Of a stretch of 64,000 bases of DNA, positions 8,624 through 17,715 are shown piece by piece. The stretch is from Rhizobium aethiopicum. GTDB taxonomy: Bacteria; Pseudomonadota; Alphaproteobacteria; Rhizobiales; Rhizobiaceae. Both the position numbers and the translations under genes were made by a program. The stretch spans positions 46,205 through 110,204 of the forward strand of contig NZ_JACIFV010000020.1 in the NCBI RefSeq assembly GCF_014197535.1, read 5' to 3'. The notes under the pieces are model-generated. The model ran no database searches, was not told where the DNA came from, and worked only from the letters and a program-made list of their open reading frames with translations. Every line of letters starts with the position of its first letter. Position 1 is the stretch's first letter.

Positions 8624-11600
8624 TCAGAGGTTGATGCCGCGAGCGCGGCTAGCAGCCCTTTGGCGCCGCTCCGCTATGATCTGCTCACTGCTCTGCAGAC
8701 GGACAGTCTGCTGCAGGACCTTCAGCCGCTCCTGCATCGCCTCGAAAGCTCGACGCTGCGCCGGCGGCACGCGGTTGACAAGATCCTTGTCACCCCGGAC
8801 GAGGGCATTGCGACCAAAGCGCTCGTCGAGCGCTCGGCTGACAGCGGCAAACTCCCGGCCAATGCCCGGATCGAGGGAAGCGGCGGAAACACTCAGCTTC
8901 CTGCTGTCCTTGCTCACCTCGACCGTCAGGTGCGCCAACGCCTCTTCCGCAGCTTTCGAAAGAGCTGGAATGGCAACCGCCATGCGCCGCCGTTCGTCCG
9001 TGATAGCCTGGCGTTCGGCATCGAGGGCATTGAGGTGGGCCGCACCGAGCGCGCGCAGGCGCGCTGCAGCTTCCGGCACGGCCGCCACAGCCTCTTTCCG
9101 CTCTCGGCCAGAGGTCAGCATCCGGTCCATCAGGCGATCCGAACCACGCAAGGCACCATAGGCGGCAGGATTGTTGGTCACCGCGGCTCCAATGCGCTCG
9201 GCGGCAAAACCTTTCTGGAGAAGTTCCTCGATCTTGCCGACGACTTCAGCCGGATCGCGCCAGATTGTCGTTGCCGCGTTGGCCAATGCGCCACGCTGCT
9301 GGCGATAGAAAGGGTTGGAGAGCGCCCGCAATCGAGCCTCATCGTCGACCGACGTCTTGAACGCGATGACGGCAGCAAGCATCGGCGGCACGGCGACATT
9401 CTCCTTCCCCGGTCCGTTCTCTGTCTCTTGGCCCCGAACAACACTGGCGCCGGCGACGACCTTCGAACGATCCCGACGTTCGGCGAGGTGCTGCTCGTCG
9501 GCAAAGCGTCGCACGGCGTCGAACAAGCGGGTCAGCTTTCCGCGCCGTTCATCCGTGAGGTCCTCCGGCATGCGCTCGACAATGTTGCGTTCAGCGATCG
9601 CATCCGCCTTCGCGCTAAATGCGCTCCAGCCAAAGCGGGCCGTCAAAGCTTCGCTCACCGCCTTGATCTCCTGCACCACCGATCGATCCTTGGCGGTAAG
9701 CGCAAAGGCCGTCTTGTAGGCATCGTCCCCGCCCTGGCGGCGCACCGCCTCGATTTCCATCAGACGTGCCATGGCGCGTTCGGAGAGCGCCGGGATCGAC
9801 AATGACATATGCGCGCGGCGCGTCTGCTCGCGCAGTACGAACCGTTCGGCGTTCCTGCGGAACTCGGTCGCATGGGCACGGGCCATCGGAAGCAGTTCCT
9901 TCACGGCCGCGACAGCGAGATTGCGCTCTTCACGCGCCGCGCCTCCGTCGACGATCAGCTCGGAGCCACGCAGCCGGCCAAGCCGACCAGGGGCTGCCGC
10001 AAGGTCGTCGGCGAGCCTGCGGGGTGCGACCCCGATATCCGACGCCAGTGCATTCAGGGAGACGAGCGCTGCATCCGGATCCCGGTAGATCTTCTGCAGC
10101 AGCGGCCGCAGGATCACCTCCCGCTCCGTCCAGGCCGGCGACGCAAGCTGCGCCAACCGCGCATCCTCCTCGACGCTGCTGACAAAGGACGTGGCCGGCG
10201 GGATCAGATAGCGTGTTTCAGCAGCACTTGCGCCCGAGACGGAGTGGGATGCAGTTCGCGCGTCACTGGACGTCGCTTCGACCATCGTCTGGCTCCGCTC
10301 TTCATTGTAGACGACCCGCCGTTCCCGCTCGATGGCAAAGCCGAGCGCCACGCTTGCCCTCTCCCAGAGCTTTTCCACCTGCTCCCGCTTTGCGGCAATC
10401 CACGCCCAGCGCCGGGTAAGGCTTTGCTCCATCTCGGCTGCGGCCAAAGAGAGATGATCGAGCCCGCGGCGCCGGGCGAAGTCGTTCGCGTGTGCGCGGT
10501 AACTGGCCTCGCTCTCAAAATCGAGCGTCGTCGTCTTGGCACCGGAGCGCGACAAGCGTTCGACGAGCGGATTGAAGAGTTCCGGCCGATGACTTTCCCG
10601 CGCGATGCGCTCCTGTCGTGCGCTAGCGGTCTCGACCTGACTGGCCGTCCAGACGTTGCGATCGACCTCCCTCTCCTCGTAATGCTTGTGACCTGTCTTC
10701 TCGTCGACTACGGCAATCTGGACCTTGACCCGCTCGACACCATCCTTTCTGAGCGTCACGGTGTCGCCTTCCTGGATGCCGGCCTCCTCGAGTGCCTTCG
10801 GCAGGCTCACGCCCCAAAGCCGATGGACGGTTCCGTCGTCCGCCCTGACGTCGGCATAAGGGCTGTCGTCGGCATCCTCGTCATCAGGCCGGAATTTGGC
10901 TTGGCCGGTTTCGACAAGCTCGCCGGTCACACCCGCGGCATGATCGACACGCGGCTTGCGTCCCCATTCAGGTTTTGCCGCAAAATCTTCTTTGGCCGCA
11001 TAAAGATCGACGCGGTCGCGATGCCTCGTCATCGACACATAGGTCAGATGCTGGTCCATCATCCCGGTTGCCAGCACGAAGGTGCGATCGACGGTGGCGC
11101 CCTGCGATTTGTGGATCGTTGCGGCATAGCCGTGATCGACATGGCGATAGCTGTCTTCGCTGAAGACGAGCTTGCGGCCGTTGTCGAGCAGAATCGAAAG
11201 CAGCGGATCTCCACGCTTGTCGCCGGTGGAAACGACGGTGCCGAGCATGCCGTTCTTCACATACTGTGGCCCGGAGTGCTTGGCGCGCGGCTCAAGGAAG
11301 CGGGCGTTCTCCAGGAAGATGATCCGATCGCCGGCGGCAAATTCCCGTGCGCCCCGCTCGCTCCGGAAGCTGCGGCTTTCGCCAAGCGCTCCCTCCTGCG
11401 TCATCACCGATCGCAGCGCCTCGTTCAACTTGCGAACATCGTCGTTGGTGTGGGCGAGCACCAGCAGTTCATCACCGCGAAGGCGGCCATCCCCGCCCTC
11501 AGACGTTGATCGCTCTATTGCCTCTCTGCGCGCAGCAGCCCAGTCGGAGACGATCCGATCGATCGTTTCCTCGCGTGACCCTGCCTCGACCAGATGGCCA

Positions 11601-13312
11601 TGCCGGGCATAGGCGTCGAGGCCCTTCTCGACCTCGCCGCGGGCAAACAGCCGCGAGGCATTACGTGCCCAGGCCTCACGCTGGCGGCGCACGCCGGCAA
11701 GCTCTGCAAAGCCGATGCGTTCGGTAATTGCCCGGAAGGCAGCACCGGCCTGGATCGGCTGCAGCTGCATCGCATCGCCGACCAGCACGACCTTTACCTC
11801 AGCCTCCTCGGCAATCTTCAGCACACGGGCCATCTGCTGCGAGGCCACCATGCCGGCCTCGTCGATCACCAGCACATCACCGCGATGGAGCGTATCGCGC
11901 CCATTGGCCCAGGCCAGTTCCCAGGAGGCAAGCGTCCGCGACTTGATGCCGGAACTGTCTTGCAGCCCTTCCGCGGCCTTGCCGGCAAGGGCTGCACCGA
12001 TCACCCGGTGTCCCTCGCTCTCCCAGGCAAGACGTGCGGCAGCAAGCAGCGTCGATTTGCCGGCGCCGGCAAGGCCTACAATAGCGGCAATGCCACCATC
12101 ACCGGTGACATGACGGACAGCATCGACCTGCTCTGCATCGAGCCGAAACGGATTCTTTGGATCGCCGCTCTCCACGCGTTCGATCGCCACCGTCACATTC
12201 CGCTCGGAAACACCGAAGCCGCGACGCTCCGACAAAACCCGCGCCGACTGCGCCATGTCGTATTCGATGCGCAGCATCTCCCGCGTCGTAAACACCGCGG
12301 GCTCCGACACCTTTCCTGTCTCTGCCTCGATCTCCTGCGGCTTCAGTATGACCAATTGGTCCGACGCCATCAGCCTGGCGCGGATGTTGGCAAAATCGGT
12401 GGGATCGTCGACATAACGGTGCAGCGCCCTGGCGATATCCCTCTCGTCGAAGGTAGAGCGTTCATTGCCGAGCTGCTTCAGCAAAAGCTCCGGCTCTGAA
12501 AGCAGCCGATCGGCCATCTCCTGGCGGCGGGCGAGATCGGCCGGCGCGAAGTGGAGCTCCCTGCCCTTCCTCGCCAGCGCCGCCTTCTCCGGCCCGAGAT
12601 GTTTTTGCGCGATGCCGTCGAGGCCCTGTTCGGCATAGGAGCGACCGTCGAGGCGGATGTCATGTCCGGCCAGCGCCAGATGCCGGTTGGCCGTTTCCGC
12701 CCAGGCGATCTTCCACGCCTTCATCGTTTCCTTGTCGCCCGCCCAGACTTTGTAGACGATCTTGCCGTTCGGGCGGTCCGGCGTGACGACACGCAGCGGC
12801 TTGCCACCCTCACCAAGCACTGGAACCTTCTTTGCCCCGAACCCCTCCTCCGTCAGCGGCCGGAGCGTCGTCATCAGGTGGATGTGCGGGTTGCCGTCCT
12901 TGTCGTGATAGACCCAGTCGGCGATCATTCCTTTCGAGGTGAGATTGTCGCGGACGAATTCGCGCACCAGCGTGATATTCTCGGCCCGCGTCAGCTCCTC
13001 CGGCAGCGCGATGATCAGTTCGCGGGCGAGCTGCGCATCTGCCCGCGTCTCGAAGGCGTCAACGGCATTCCAAAACACTTCGCTGGCCTTGCTGACGGAC
13101 TGACCTGATATCGCCGACCGCAGCCAATCCGGGATCTCATCCGGCAGCGCCAGTTCCTCATACATCAGTTCGCCCGCCCCACCGCGATAGCTGAACGACG
13201 TTCCCGCCTGCTCGTCCATCATCCGGGCGCGGTGGCGATAGGCGGCAGCCGAGACGATGCTGCGTCCCGATCCCCTGCTGATCACCTGCGCTCTGACGAA
13301 CATGATCGCCAC
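8624..13312 (-). CDS. traA: Conjugative relaxase-helicase TraA (Ti/rhizobial type, MOBQ)
   Basis: Nicks oriT, binds the 5' end and unwinds the plasmid for transfer. About 1562 residues. The MobA/MobL relaxase domain occupies the first 250 residues: MFVRAQVISRGSGRSIVSAA, then the metal-binding histidine motif DKDGNPHIHLM near residue 143. A RecD/TraI-type helicase follows with Walker A GLAGAGKST near residue 414 and Walker B VLVIDEAGM, and the late UvrD-type motif YAATIHKSQGATVDRTFV. The long C-terminal half is charged and helical. I place the start at GTG 13312 (GGAG seven bases upstream) rather than 13411, because the longer frame runs through oriT. ATG 13303 is a further alternative. It is transcribed away from oriT, opposite to traCDG, as in Ti and pSym plasmids. 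Confidence 0.95.
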   Translation of the reverse strand: MAIMFVRAQVISRGSGRSIVSAAAYRHRARMMDEQAGTSFSYRGGAGELMYEELALPDEIPDWLRSAISGQSVSKASEVFWNAVDAFETRADAQLARELIIALPEELTRAENITLVREFVRDNLTSKGMIADWVYHDKDGNPHIHLMTTLRPLTEEGFGAKKVPVLGEGGKPLRVVTPDRPNGKIVYKVWAGDKETMKAWKIAWAETANRHLALAGHDIRLDGRSYAEQGLDGIAQKHLGPEKAALARKGRELHFAPADLARRQEMADRLLSEPELLLKQLGNERSTFDERDIARALHRYVDDPTDFANIRARLMASDQLVILKPQEIEAETGKVSEPAVFTTREMLRIEYDMAQSARVLSERRGFGVSERNVTVAIERVESGDPKNPFRLDAEQVDAVRHVTGDGGIAAIVGLAGAGKSTLLAAARLAWESEGHRVIGAALAGKAAEGLQDSSGIKSRTLASWELAWANGRDTLHRGDVLVIDEAGMVASQQMARVLKIAEEAEVKVVLVGDAMQLQPIQAGAAFRAITERIGFAELAGVRRQREAWARNASRLFARGEVEKGLDAYARHGHLVEAGSREETIDRIVSDWAAARREAIERSTSEGGDGRLRGDELLVLAHTNDDVRKLNEALRSVMTQEGALGESRSFRSERGAREFAAGDRIIFLENARFLEPRAKHSGPQYVKNGMLGTVVSTGDKRGDPLLSILLDNGRKLVFSEDSYRHVDHGYAATIHKSQGATVDRTFVLATGMMDQHLTYVSMTRHRDRVDLYAAKEDFAAKPEWGRKPRVDHAAGVTGELVETGQAKFRPDDEDADDSPYADVRADDGTVHRLWGVSLPKALEEAGIQEGDTVTLRKDGVERVKVQIAVVDEKTGHKHYEEREVDRNVWTASQVETASARQERIARESHRPELFNPLVERLSRSGAKTTTLDFESEASYRAHANDFARRRGLDHLSLAAAEMEQSLTRRWAWIAAKREQVEKLWERASVALGFAIERERRVVYNEERSQTMVEATSSDARTASHSVSGASAAETRYLIPPATSFVSSVEEDARLAQLASPAWTEREVILRPLLQKIYRDPDAALVSLNALASDIGVAPRRLADDLAAAPGRLGRLRGSELIVDGGAAREERNLAVAAVKELLPMARAHATEFRRNAERFVLREQTRRAHMSLSIPALSERAMARLMEIEAVRRQGGDDAYKTAFALTAKDRSVVQEIKAVSEALTARFGWSAFSAKADAIAERNIVERMPEDLTDERRGKLTRLFDAVRRFADEQHLAERRDRSKVVAGASVVRGQETENGPGKENVAVPPMLAAVIAFKTSVDDEARLRALSNPFYRQQRGALANAATTIWRDPAEVVGKIEELLQKGFAAERIGAAVTNNPAAYGALRGSDRLMDRMLTSGRERKEAVAAVPEAAARLRALGAAHLNALDAERQAITDERRRMAVAIPALSKAAEEALAHLTVEVSKDSRKLSVSAASLDPGIGREFAAVSRALDERFGRNALVRGDKDLVNRVPPAQRRAFEAMQERLKVLQQTVRLQSSEQIIAERRQRAASRARGINL

Positions 13313-13336
13313 TGGCGTCTCCAGACTGGCCCAAGC

Positions 13337-13365
13337 ACGTCGCGACAGCGACGTATATTGCGCCC
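13337..13365. other. oriT: Origin of transfer (oriT), Ti/IncQ type
   Basis: An inverted repeat ACGTCGC-GACA-GCGACGT (13337-13354) is followed by ATATTGCGCCCT (to 13365). This matches the arrangement in Ti and rhizobial plasmids, where a GCGACGT arm is followed by an AT step and the GCGCCCT nick region shared with IncQ plasmids. It lies between divergent traA and traC, just upstream of the traA GTG start, which is where oriT sits in the family. The nick would fall within or next to GCGCCC. Confidence 0.85.
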
Positions 13366-13421
13366 TCAAACAGATCGGACCGAAGGGCCGATGCCGCTTT
13401 TCTGGTTGCACGGTAGCGCAT

Positions 13422-13449
13422 TTTACTGTTTTATTCTAGTTAGTATAAT
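13422..13449 (+). promoter_or_regulatory. Candidate sigma-70 promoter of traCDG
   Basis: TTTACT (13422-13427) and a perfect TATAAT (13444-13449) are separated by 16 bp, 36 bp before the traC start. The surrounding stretch is strikingly AT-rich for this DNA. It would drive traC-traD-traG. Confidence 0.6.
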
Positions 13450-13485
13450 CGCACCTTCGACATCAAAGCAGAAAAGGAACCAGGA

Positions 13486-13773
13486 ATGGCGACAAAATCA
13501 TCGATTTCCGATCTCGACGCCCAGATCGAAAAGCTGCGCGAACGCAAACGATTGTTGATAGTTAAATCGGCCGAGCGGTTTGCCCGCGCCGCGACCAGAA
13601 CCGGGCTGGCGGAGATGGAGATCGCCGACGAGGAGGTCGATCGGATCATCGAGGAAATCGCCGCGCGATTTCGGAAGGGGGAAAGGAAAGGCGCCGCTGG
13701 CCCCACTCCTCAAACGCGTCGACCAGCAGATAGCGGCGCTGGAGCGCAGGGGCAGGTTCCACATGACGGCTGA
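13486..13773 (+). CDS. traC: Conjugal transfer protein TraC
   Basis: Small 95-residue relaxosome accessory protein of Ti/rhizobial plasmids. The N-terminal two thirds is a charged helix (ISDLDAQIEKLRERKRLLIV) followed by RFARAATRTGLAEMEIADEE, both typical of TraC. It is first in traC-traD-traG; its last 11 bases overlap traD, indicating translational coupling. Start ATG 13486 has AAAAGGAACC upstream. The role is assumed from family position (oriT binding with TraA), not proven. Confidence 0.9.
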   Translation: MATKSSISDLDAQIEKLRERKRLLIVKSAERFARAATRTGLAEMEIADEEVDRIIEEIAARFRKGERKGAAGPTPQTRRPADSGAGAQGQVPHDG

Positions 13774-14002
13774 CCGCAAGCGCGACACGCGCGAAAAGAT
13801 CCTGCTCGGCGGGATCGTCGTCAAAGCCGGGCTATCGAAGGCGGATCGGGCGTTCCTGCTCGGCGGCCTCATAGAAATGGCAAGGCTCGTCCCAGGCTCC
13901 ATCGAGCATCGGCGGCTGCGCGATATCGGCGAAGAGGCTTTCAAGGTCTCCTCTCTGAGGAACGGTTCATCGCATCTCGAGGAGAAAGTAAGATGGGCCT
14001 AA
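13763..14002 (+). CDS. traD: Conjugal transfer protein TraD
   Basis: A 79-residue TraD of the Ti/rhizobial system, an accessory of DNA processing with poorly defined function. The signature is KRDTREKILLGGIVVKAGLS near the N-terminus, followed by DRAFLLGGLIEMARLV. The start at ATG 13763 overlaps traC by 11 bp; the reading frame extends upstream without a better start. It overlaps traG by 10 bp at its end. Confidence 0.85.
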   Translation: MTADRKRDTREKILLGGIVVKAGLSKADRAFLLGGLIEMARLVPGSIEHRRLRDIGEEAFKVSSLRNGSSHLEEKVRWA

Positions 14003-15912
14003 GAGGGAAACCGCATCCGAGCCTGTTACTCGTTTTGGTACCGATCGCCGTCACCACGATCACAATCTACATTGTTGGCTGGCGATGGCCGGGACTCGCC
14101 GCCGGCATGTCCGGGAAGATAGAACACTGGTTCCTGCGCGCAGCACCTGTGCCGCCTCTACTGTTCGGACCTCTTGCCGGACTTCTGACAGTTTGGGCCT
14201 TGCCGCTGCATCGGCGAAGGCCGGTCGCCATGGCAAGCCTTTTGTATTTTCTCGGTGTTGCCGCGTTCTATGCGCTGCGCGAATTCGGCCGGCTTGCACC
14301 TGCTGTGCAGGCCGAAGTGATCACATGGGATCGAGCGCTGTCCTATCTTGATATGGTCGCAGTCATCGCCGCCGTCGCCGGCTTCATGGCAGTGGCGATG
14401 TCGGCCCGCATCTCCGTCGTCGTCCCAGATGAAATAAAACGTGCCCGGCGTGGAATATTTGGAGATGCCGATTGGCTGCCCATGACGGCAGCAGGAAAGC
14501 TGTTCCCGCCGGATGGGGAAATCGTGGTCGGCGAGCGTTATCGGGTCGACAAGGAAATCATCCATGCGCTTCCCTTCGATGTAAACGATCGCAGCACATG
14601 GGGACAGGGCGGGAAGGCGCCATTGCTCACCTACAGACAGGACTTCGATTCCACCCATATGCTGTTTTTCGCGGGATCGGGCGGATACAAAACGACCAGC
14701 AACGTCGTGCCGACGGCGCTCAGATATACCGGACCCATGATCTGCCTCGATCCTTCCACTGAGGTCGCGCCCATGGTCGTCGAGCACCGCACCAATGCGC
14801 TCGGGCGCGAGGTCATGGTGCTCGATCCGACGAACCCGATCATGGGCTTCAACGTGCTCGACGGGATCGAAGCATCCAAGCAAAAGGAAGAGGACATCGT
14901 CGGCATTGCCCATATGCTGCTGTCGGAAAGCCTTCGCTTCGAAAGCTCGACGGGATCCTACTTCCAGAACCAGGCGCACAACCTCCTGACCGGTCTGCTC
15001 GCCCATGTGATGCTCTCGCCCGAATATGAGGGCCGGCGAAGCTTGCGCAGTCTCCGCCAGATCGTTTCCGAACCGGAGCCCTCGGTGCTCGCTATGCTGC
15101 GCGACATTCAGGAGCATTCCGGTTCGGCCTTCATCCGCGAAACGCTCGGCGTCTTCACCAACATGACCGAGCAGACGTTTTCGGGCGTCTATTCCACAGC
15201 ATCGAAGGATACCCAGTGGCTGTCGCTCGACAGCTATGCCGCGCTCGTCTGCGGCAATGCCTTCAAGTCGGGTGATATCGTTTCGGGCAAGAAGGACGTC
15301 TTCCTCAACATCTCCGCATCGATCTTGCGCTCCTATCCGGGCATCGCTCGTGTGATCATCGGCTCGCTCATCAACGCCATGGTGCAGGCCGACGGCGCCT
15401 TCCAGCGCCGGGCGCTGTTCATGCTCGATGAGGTCGATCTGCTCGGCTACATGAGGGTGCTCGAGGAGGCGCGCGACCGCGGCCGCAAGTACGGCATCTC
15501 GATGATGTTGATGTACCAGTCGGTCGGGCAGTTGGAGCGGCATTTCGGGAAGGATGGCGCGACGTCATGGATCGATGGCTGCGCTTTCGCCTCTTACGCA
15601 GCGATCAAGGCGCTCGACACGGCGCGCAACCTCTCTGCGCAATGTGGCGAGATGACGGTGGAGGTGAAGGGCAGTTCCCGCAACATCGGCTGGGACACGA
15701 AGAACAATGCATCCAGGAGATCCGAGAACGTCAACTTCCAGCGCCGGCCGCTGATCATGCCGCACGAGATCACCCAGTCGATGAGGAAGGACGAGCAGAT
15801 CATCATCGTCCAGGGGCATAGTCCGATCCGCTGCGGCCGGGCGATCTACTTCCGGCGAAAGGAGATGGATCAGGCAGCGAAGGTCAATCGTTTCGTCAAA
15901 CCGGTGCTATGA
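13993..15912 (+). CDS. traG: Type IV coupling protein TraG (VirD4 family)
   Basis: Hexameric inner-membrane ATPase linking the TraA-DNA complex to the VirB channel. 639 residues. Hydrophobic segments near residues 10-30, 53-70, 80-96 and 120-137 form the N-terminal membrane anchor. Walker A is GSGGYKTT at residues 228-235 and Walker B is ALFMLDEVDLLG near 475-485. The SFIYSTAS-like sensor region (FSGVYSTASKDTQWLS) and the C-terminal IVQGHSPIRCGRAIYF block are those of TraG/VirD4 proteins. It overlaps traD by 10 bp and ends the traCDG operon. Length and motifs are complete, so it should be functional. Confidence 0.95.
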   Translation: MGLRGKPHPSLLLVLVPIAVTTITIYIVGWRWPGLAAGMSGKIEHWFLRAAPVPPLLFGPLAGLLTVWALPLHRRRPVAMASLLYFLGVAAFYALREFGRLAPAVQAEVITWDRALSYLDMVAVIAAVAGFMAVAMSARISVVVPDEIKRARRGIFGDADWLPMTAAGKLFPPDGEIVVGERYRVDKEIIHALPFDVNDRSTWGQGGKAPLLTYRQDFDSTHMLFFAGSGGYKTTSNVVPTALRYTGPMICLDPSTEVAPMVVEHRTNALGREVMVLDPTNPIMGFNVLDGIEASKQKEEDIVGIAHMLLSESLRFESSTGSYFQNQAHNLLTGLLAHVMLSPEYEGRRSLRSLRQIVSEPEPSVLAMLRDIQEHSGSAFIRETLGVFTNMTEQTFSGVYSTASKDTQWLSLDSYAALVCGNAFKSGDIVSGKKDVFLNISASILRSYPGIARVIIGSLINAMVQADGAFQRRALFMLDEVDLLGYMRVLEEARDRGRKYGISMMLMYQSVGQLERHFGKDGATSWIDGCAFASYAAIKALDTARNLSAQCGEMTVEVKGSSRNIGWDTKNNASRRSENVNFQRRPLIMPHEITQSMRKDEQIIIVQGHSPIRCGRAIYFRRKEMDQAAKVNRFVKPVL

Positions 15913-15920
15913 TCGTGGTT

Positions 15921-16190
15921 TTATGAGCGGCCCACCTCGTCCTCGCCGGCATAGGCGTCGACGGCGTTTTCGAGTTCGGCAAAAAGCTCATCGGGCATCG
16001 TTTCGATAGTGCCGACGGTGCGTCGGTCTGCCTGCCTGATCAGTTGCTGATAATCTTCGATATTGAGGAGAACCAGCCGGGGTTTGTTCCGCTGGGTGAT
16101 CGTCACCGGATGACGCAGCGCCTCGGCGATGATGTCGCCGGATTTACGTGAGAGGTCACTGGTTGAATACGTCCCGCTTGGCTTCGGCAT
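15921..16190 (-). CDS. Phd/YefM-family antitoxin (no toxin seen)
   Basis: An 89-residue prevent-host-death-type antitoxin: TYSTSDLSRKSGDIIAEALR is the N-terminal DNA-binding part, followed by HPVTITQRNKPRLVLLNIED, the family signature, and an acidic C-terminal tail that would bind a toxin. No toxin ORF is adjacent: traG occupies the downstream DNA on the other strand and ends 8 bp away. It may be an orphan regulator or act with a toxin elsewhere. A direct repeat upstream (16214-16229) is a likely autoregulatory operator. Confidence 0.8.
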   Translation of the reverse strand: MPKPSGTYSTSDLSRKSGDIIAEALRHPVTITQRNKPRLVLLNIEDYQQLIRQADRRTVGTIETMPDELFAELENAVDAYAGEDEVGRS

Positions 16191-16213
16191 TGGGCTTCCT
16201 TGCTATCGCTGGA

Positions 16214-16229
16214 ATTTACAGCATTTACA
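16214..16229 (-). promoter_or_regulatory. Direct-repeat operator candidate of the Phd-type antitoxin
   Basis: Two copies of TGTAAAT on the minus strand (16223-16229 and 16214-16220) spaced one 9-bp period apart, 24-40 bp before the antitoxin start. Phd-family proteins bind short repeats next to their own promoter, so this is a reasonable operator. Confidence 0.35.
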
Positions 16230-16296
16230 ACATTACTGCGATTGTTGTGAAACTTCGCAGCCGTCCTTCCTCGGCTCACTTGAGGGCCATCGGCAA

Positions 16297-16327
16297 CTGA
16301 GAGGCAACCTCGTCTGTCGCCTCTCAG
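16297..16327 (-). terminator. Perfect hairpin downstream of the 160-residue gene
   Basis: CTGAGAGGC (16297-16305) and GCCTCTCAG (16319-16327) form a 9-bp perfect stem with a 13-nt loop, 18 bp past the stop codon at 16345. There is no U tract, so it may be a processing or stability element rather than a strong intrinsic terminator. Confidence 0.4.
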
Positions 16328-16344
16328 TATGTGAGATGGTGCTG

Positions 16345-16827
16345 CTACCACCATGACCAAACGACGCGCCCCGCATAGACCGGGATGCGAGTTGCCAACG
16401 TGATATCCTTGATGATCGGCGCCAGCGAGCCGAGTTCGTCCGCAATCAGCGCAACGAGCTCAGGATAGTTGATATCGACGCCAGTGTCGTCGGCAGCCCA
16501 AGCGCTCATCCAATCGCCGCCGTTGACGCGGAATTCATGCGTGTCGTAATCAATTTCGAGTTCGTCCAGCAGATTGATAGTGAAGCGCCCGAAAATCTCG
16601 ATCTCGCCCTCCAGCTGATATTCGGCGAATTCATCCTCCCCGATGAGAACACTTCGTTCCAATTCCATGATGACGCTGATCCGATCGATTGCCGCGTCGA
16701 GCCCCTCAACCAGGCGATCGTGAAGCTCTCGCGAAAAATCGCTGTCGCAGCCGAAGCGGTTTGCCAGGACGACGAGCCGGAAGCCGGCAAACTTGGTGTA
16801 GAGTATGAGGTTCTGATCGGTTGTCAT
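16345..16827 (-). CDS. Conserved rhizobial plasmid protein, unknown function
   Basis: A 160-residue acidic protein without a family I can name. It has no signal peptide or membrane segments; internal VIMELERSVLIGEDEFAEYQ and DELEIDYDTHEFRVNGGDW are notable for charge. The start is well supported by AAGGAG spaced 8 bases before ATG 16827. Its 5' leader carries a long inverted-repeat element (16881-16983) that is repeated before the 55-residue gene at 17883, so the two may be co-regulated. Confidence 0.65.
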   Translation of the reverse strand: MTTDQNLILYTKFAGFRLVVLANRFGCDSDFSRELHDRLVEGLDAAIDRISVIMELERSVLIGEDEFAEYQLEGEIEIFGRFTINLLDELEIDYDTHEFRVNGGDWMSAWAADDTGVDINYPELVALIADELGSLAPIIKDITLATRIPVYAGRVVWSWW

Positions 16828-16880
16828 AATGTGATCTCCTTCGTTGATGACGGAGATCGGCCACTCTCTTGCAAAGAGGG

Positions 16881-16983
16881 GTCAAGGACCGCGGAACGCG
16901 GCTCGCAAGCGGGGGAACCGATTTTTCCAGAGCGCAGTGAAACGCAGCAGCGGAAAAATTGGGGGAGACGCGCCGTCCTTGAC
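16881..16983 (-). repeat. Structured leader element, copy 1
   Basis: An outer stem GTCAAGGAC/GTCCTTGAC (16881-16889, 16975-16983) encloses an inner stem CCGATTTTTCC/GGAAAAATTGG (16918-16928, 16952-16962). On the minus strand it ends 53 nt before the ATG at 16827. The same architecture recurs at 17941-18049. Likely a folded 5' UTR element or protein-binding site. Confidence 0.6.
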
Positions 16984-17329
16984 GCCGGATTTGCTGGAGT
17001 AAAATTGGACGTCAGAGAGAGAAGAGACCCGCGGACCCGAAGGGGACGCGACCGTTTCCGGCGTGAGCCGGCAGGAGGTGTCGAGGATAGAACCGCCGCC
17101 CTGCGGCTGGGCAATTCGCTCACGTCATTCCGCGAGAGGGGGCGTGACCGGAGGCGGAGACGGTGTTCGGGCTCCGTGAGCGGAGCGAATAGCACCCGGC
17201 CGCCGATTGGCCGGCTCGCCCAAATCCATGATCTTCGGCTTCAACGATCATCACAAAAATGAATCGGTGTGGGCCGACCGATTCATAAGTGTCGTTAGAC
17301 GCAAAAGCTGGAAGAGGCGACTCTCCGTC
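16984..17329. other. 346-bp non-coding stretch with short hairpins
   Basis: No supported gene. It contains several small GC stems such as GCTCCG-tgag-CGGAGC near 17170 and GGCCG/CGGCC near 17200. The frames that cross it have no start signals or protein-like composition. It probably holds the promoter and leader of the WGR gene on the plus strand and of the 160-residue gene on the minus strand. Confidence 0.4.
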
Positions 17330-17635
17330 ATGCTCACTCAACCCTATCAGCTCTACATCGAACGCAGGGACGCGACGAAAAACATGGCGCGCTTCTACGC
17401 GCTCGCAATCGAACCGACGTTGTTCGGCACACCATGCCTGACGCGGCGATGGGGACGCATCGGAACGATCGGACAAGCCATGGTGCATCACTTCGACAGA
17501 GAGGAGGATGCAGTCCGTATGTTCCTCGAACTTCTCCGATCAAAACGGGCGCGCGGCTATAGGCCGAACACAAATGTCGGACGGGAACCCACGGTCCGGG
17601 CTGTCCGCGGAAGTCTTCCTGGTCCTTGCCGGTAA
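17330..17635 (+). CDS. WGR-domain protein
   Basis: A 101-residue protein consisting essentially of one WGR domain: QLYIERRDATKNMARFYALA, then the eponymous RRWGRIGTIGQ at about residues 42-52, then HHFDREEDAVRMFLELLRSK. In eukaryotic PARPs and bacterial MolR-like proteins this fold binds nucleic acid; stand-alone copies are frequent on rhizobial plasmids with unknown roles. ATG 17330 begins exactly at the domain, with AGAGG about 13 bases upstream; the frame is open further 5'. Confidence 0.8.
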   Translation: MLTQPYQLYIERRDATKNMARFYALAIEPTLFGTPCLTRRWGRIGTIGQAMVHHFDREEDAVRMFLELLRSKRARGYRPNTNVGREPTVRAVRGSLPGPCR

Positions 17636-17715
17636 TTATCGGCGTGAAGCGCAGCTTCGGGTCGACGCGCCGGTCGATCCGGCGTGCCGGCCCAGGCGAG
17701 GAGGCAAACGCCGCC

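Noticed and set aside
9809..11509. 566-codon plus-strand frame
   Set aside because: Lies wholly antisense to traA, which has full relaxase and helicase motifs; open frame is a GC-rich codon-bias shadow.
14158..15543. 461-codon minus-strand frame
   Set aside because: Antisense to traG with intact Walker motifs; His/Arg-rich translation typical of a shadow.
16537..17262. 241-codon plus-strand frame
   Set aside because: Runs antisense through the 160-aa gene and through the structured leader; no ribosome site.
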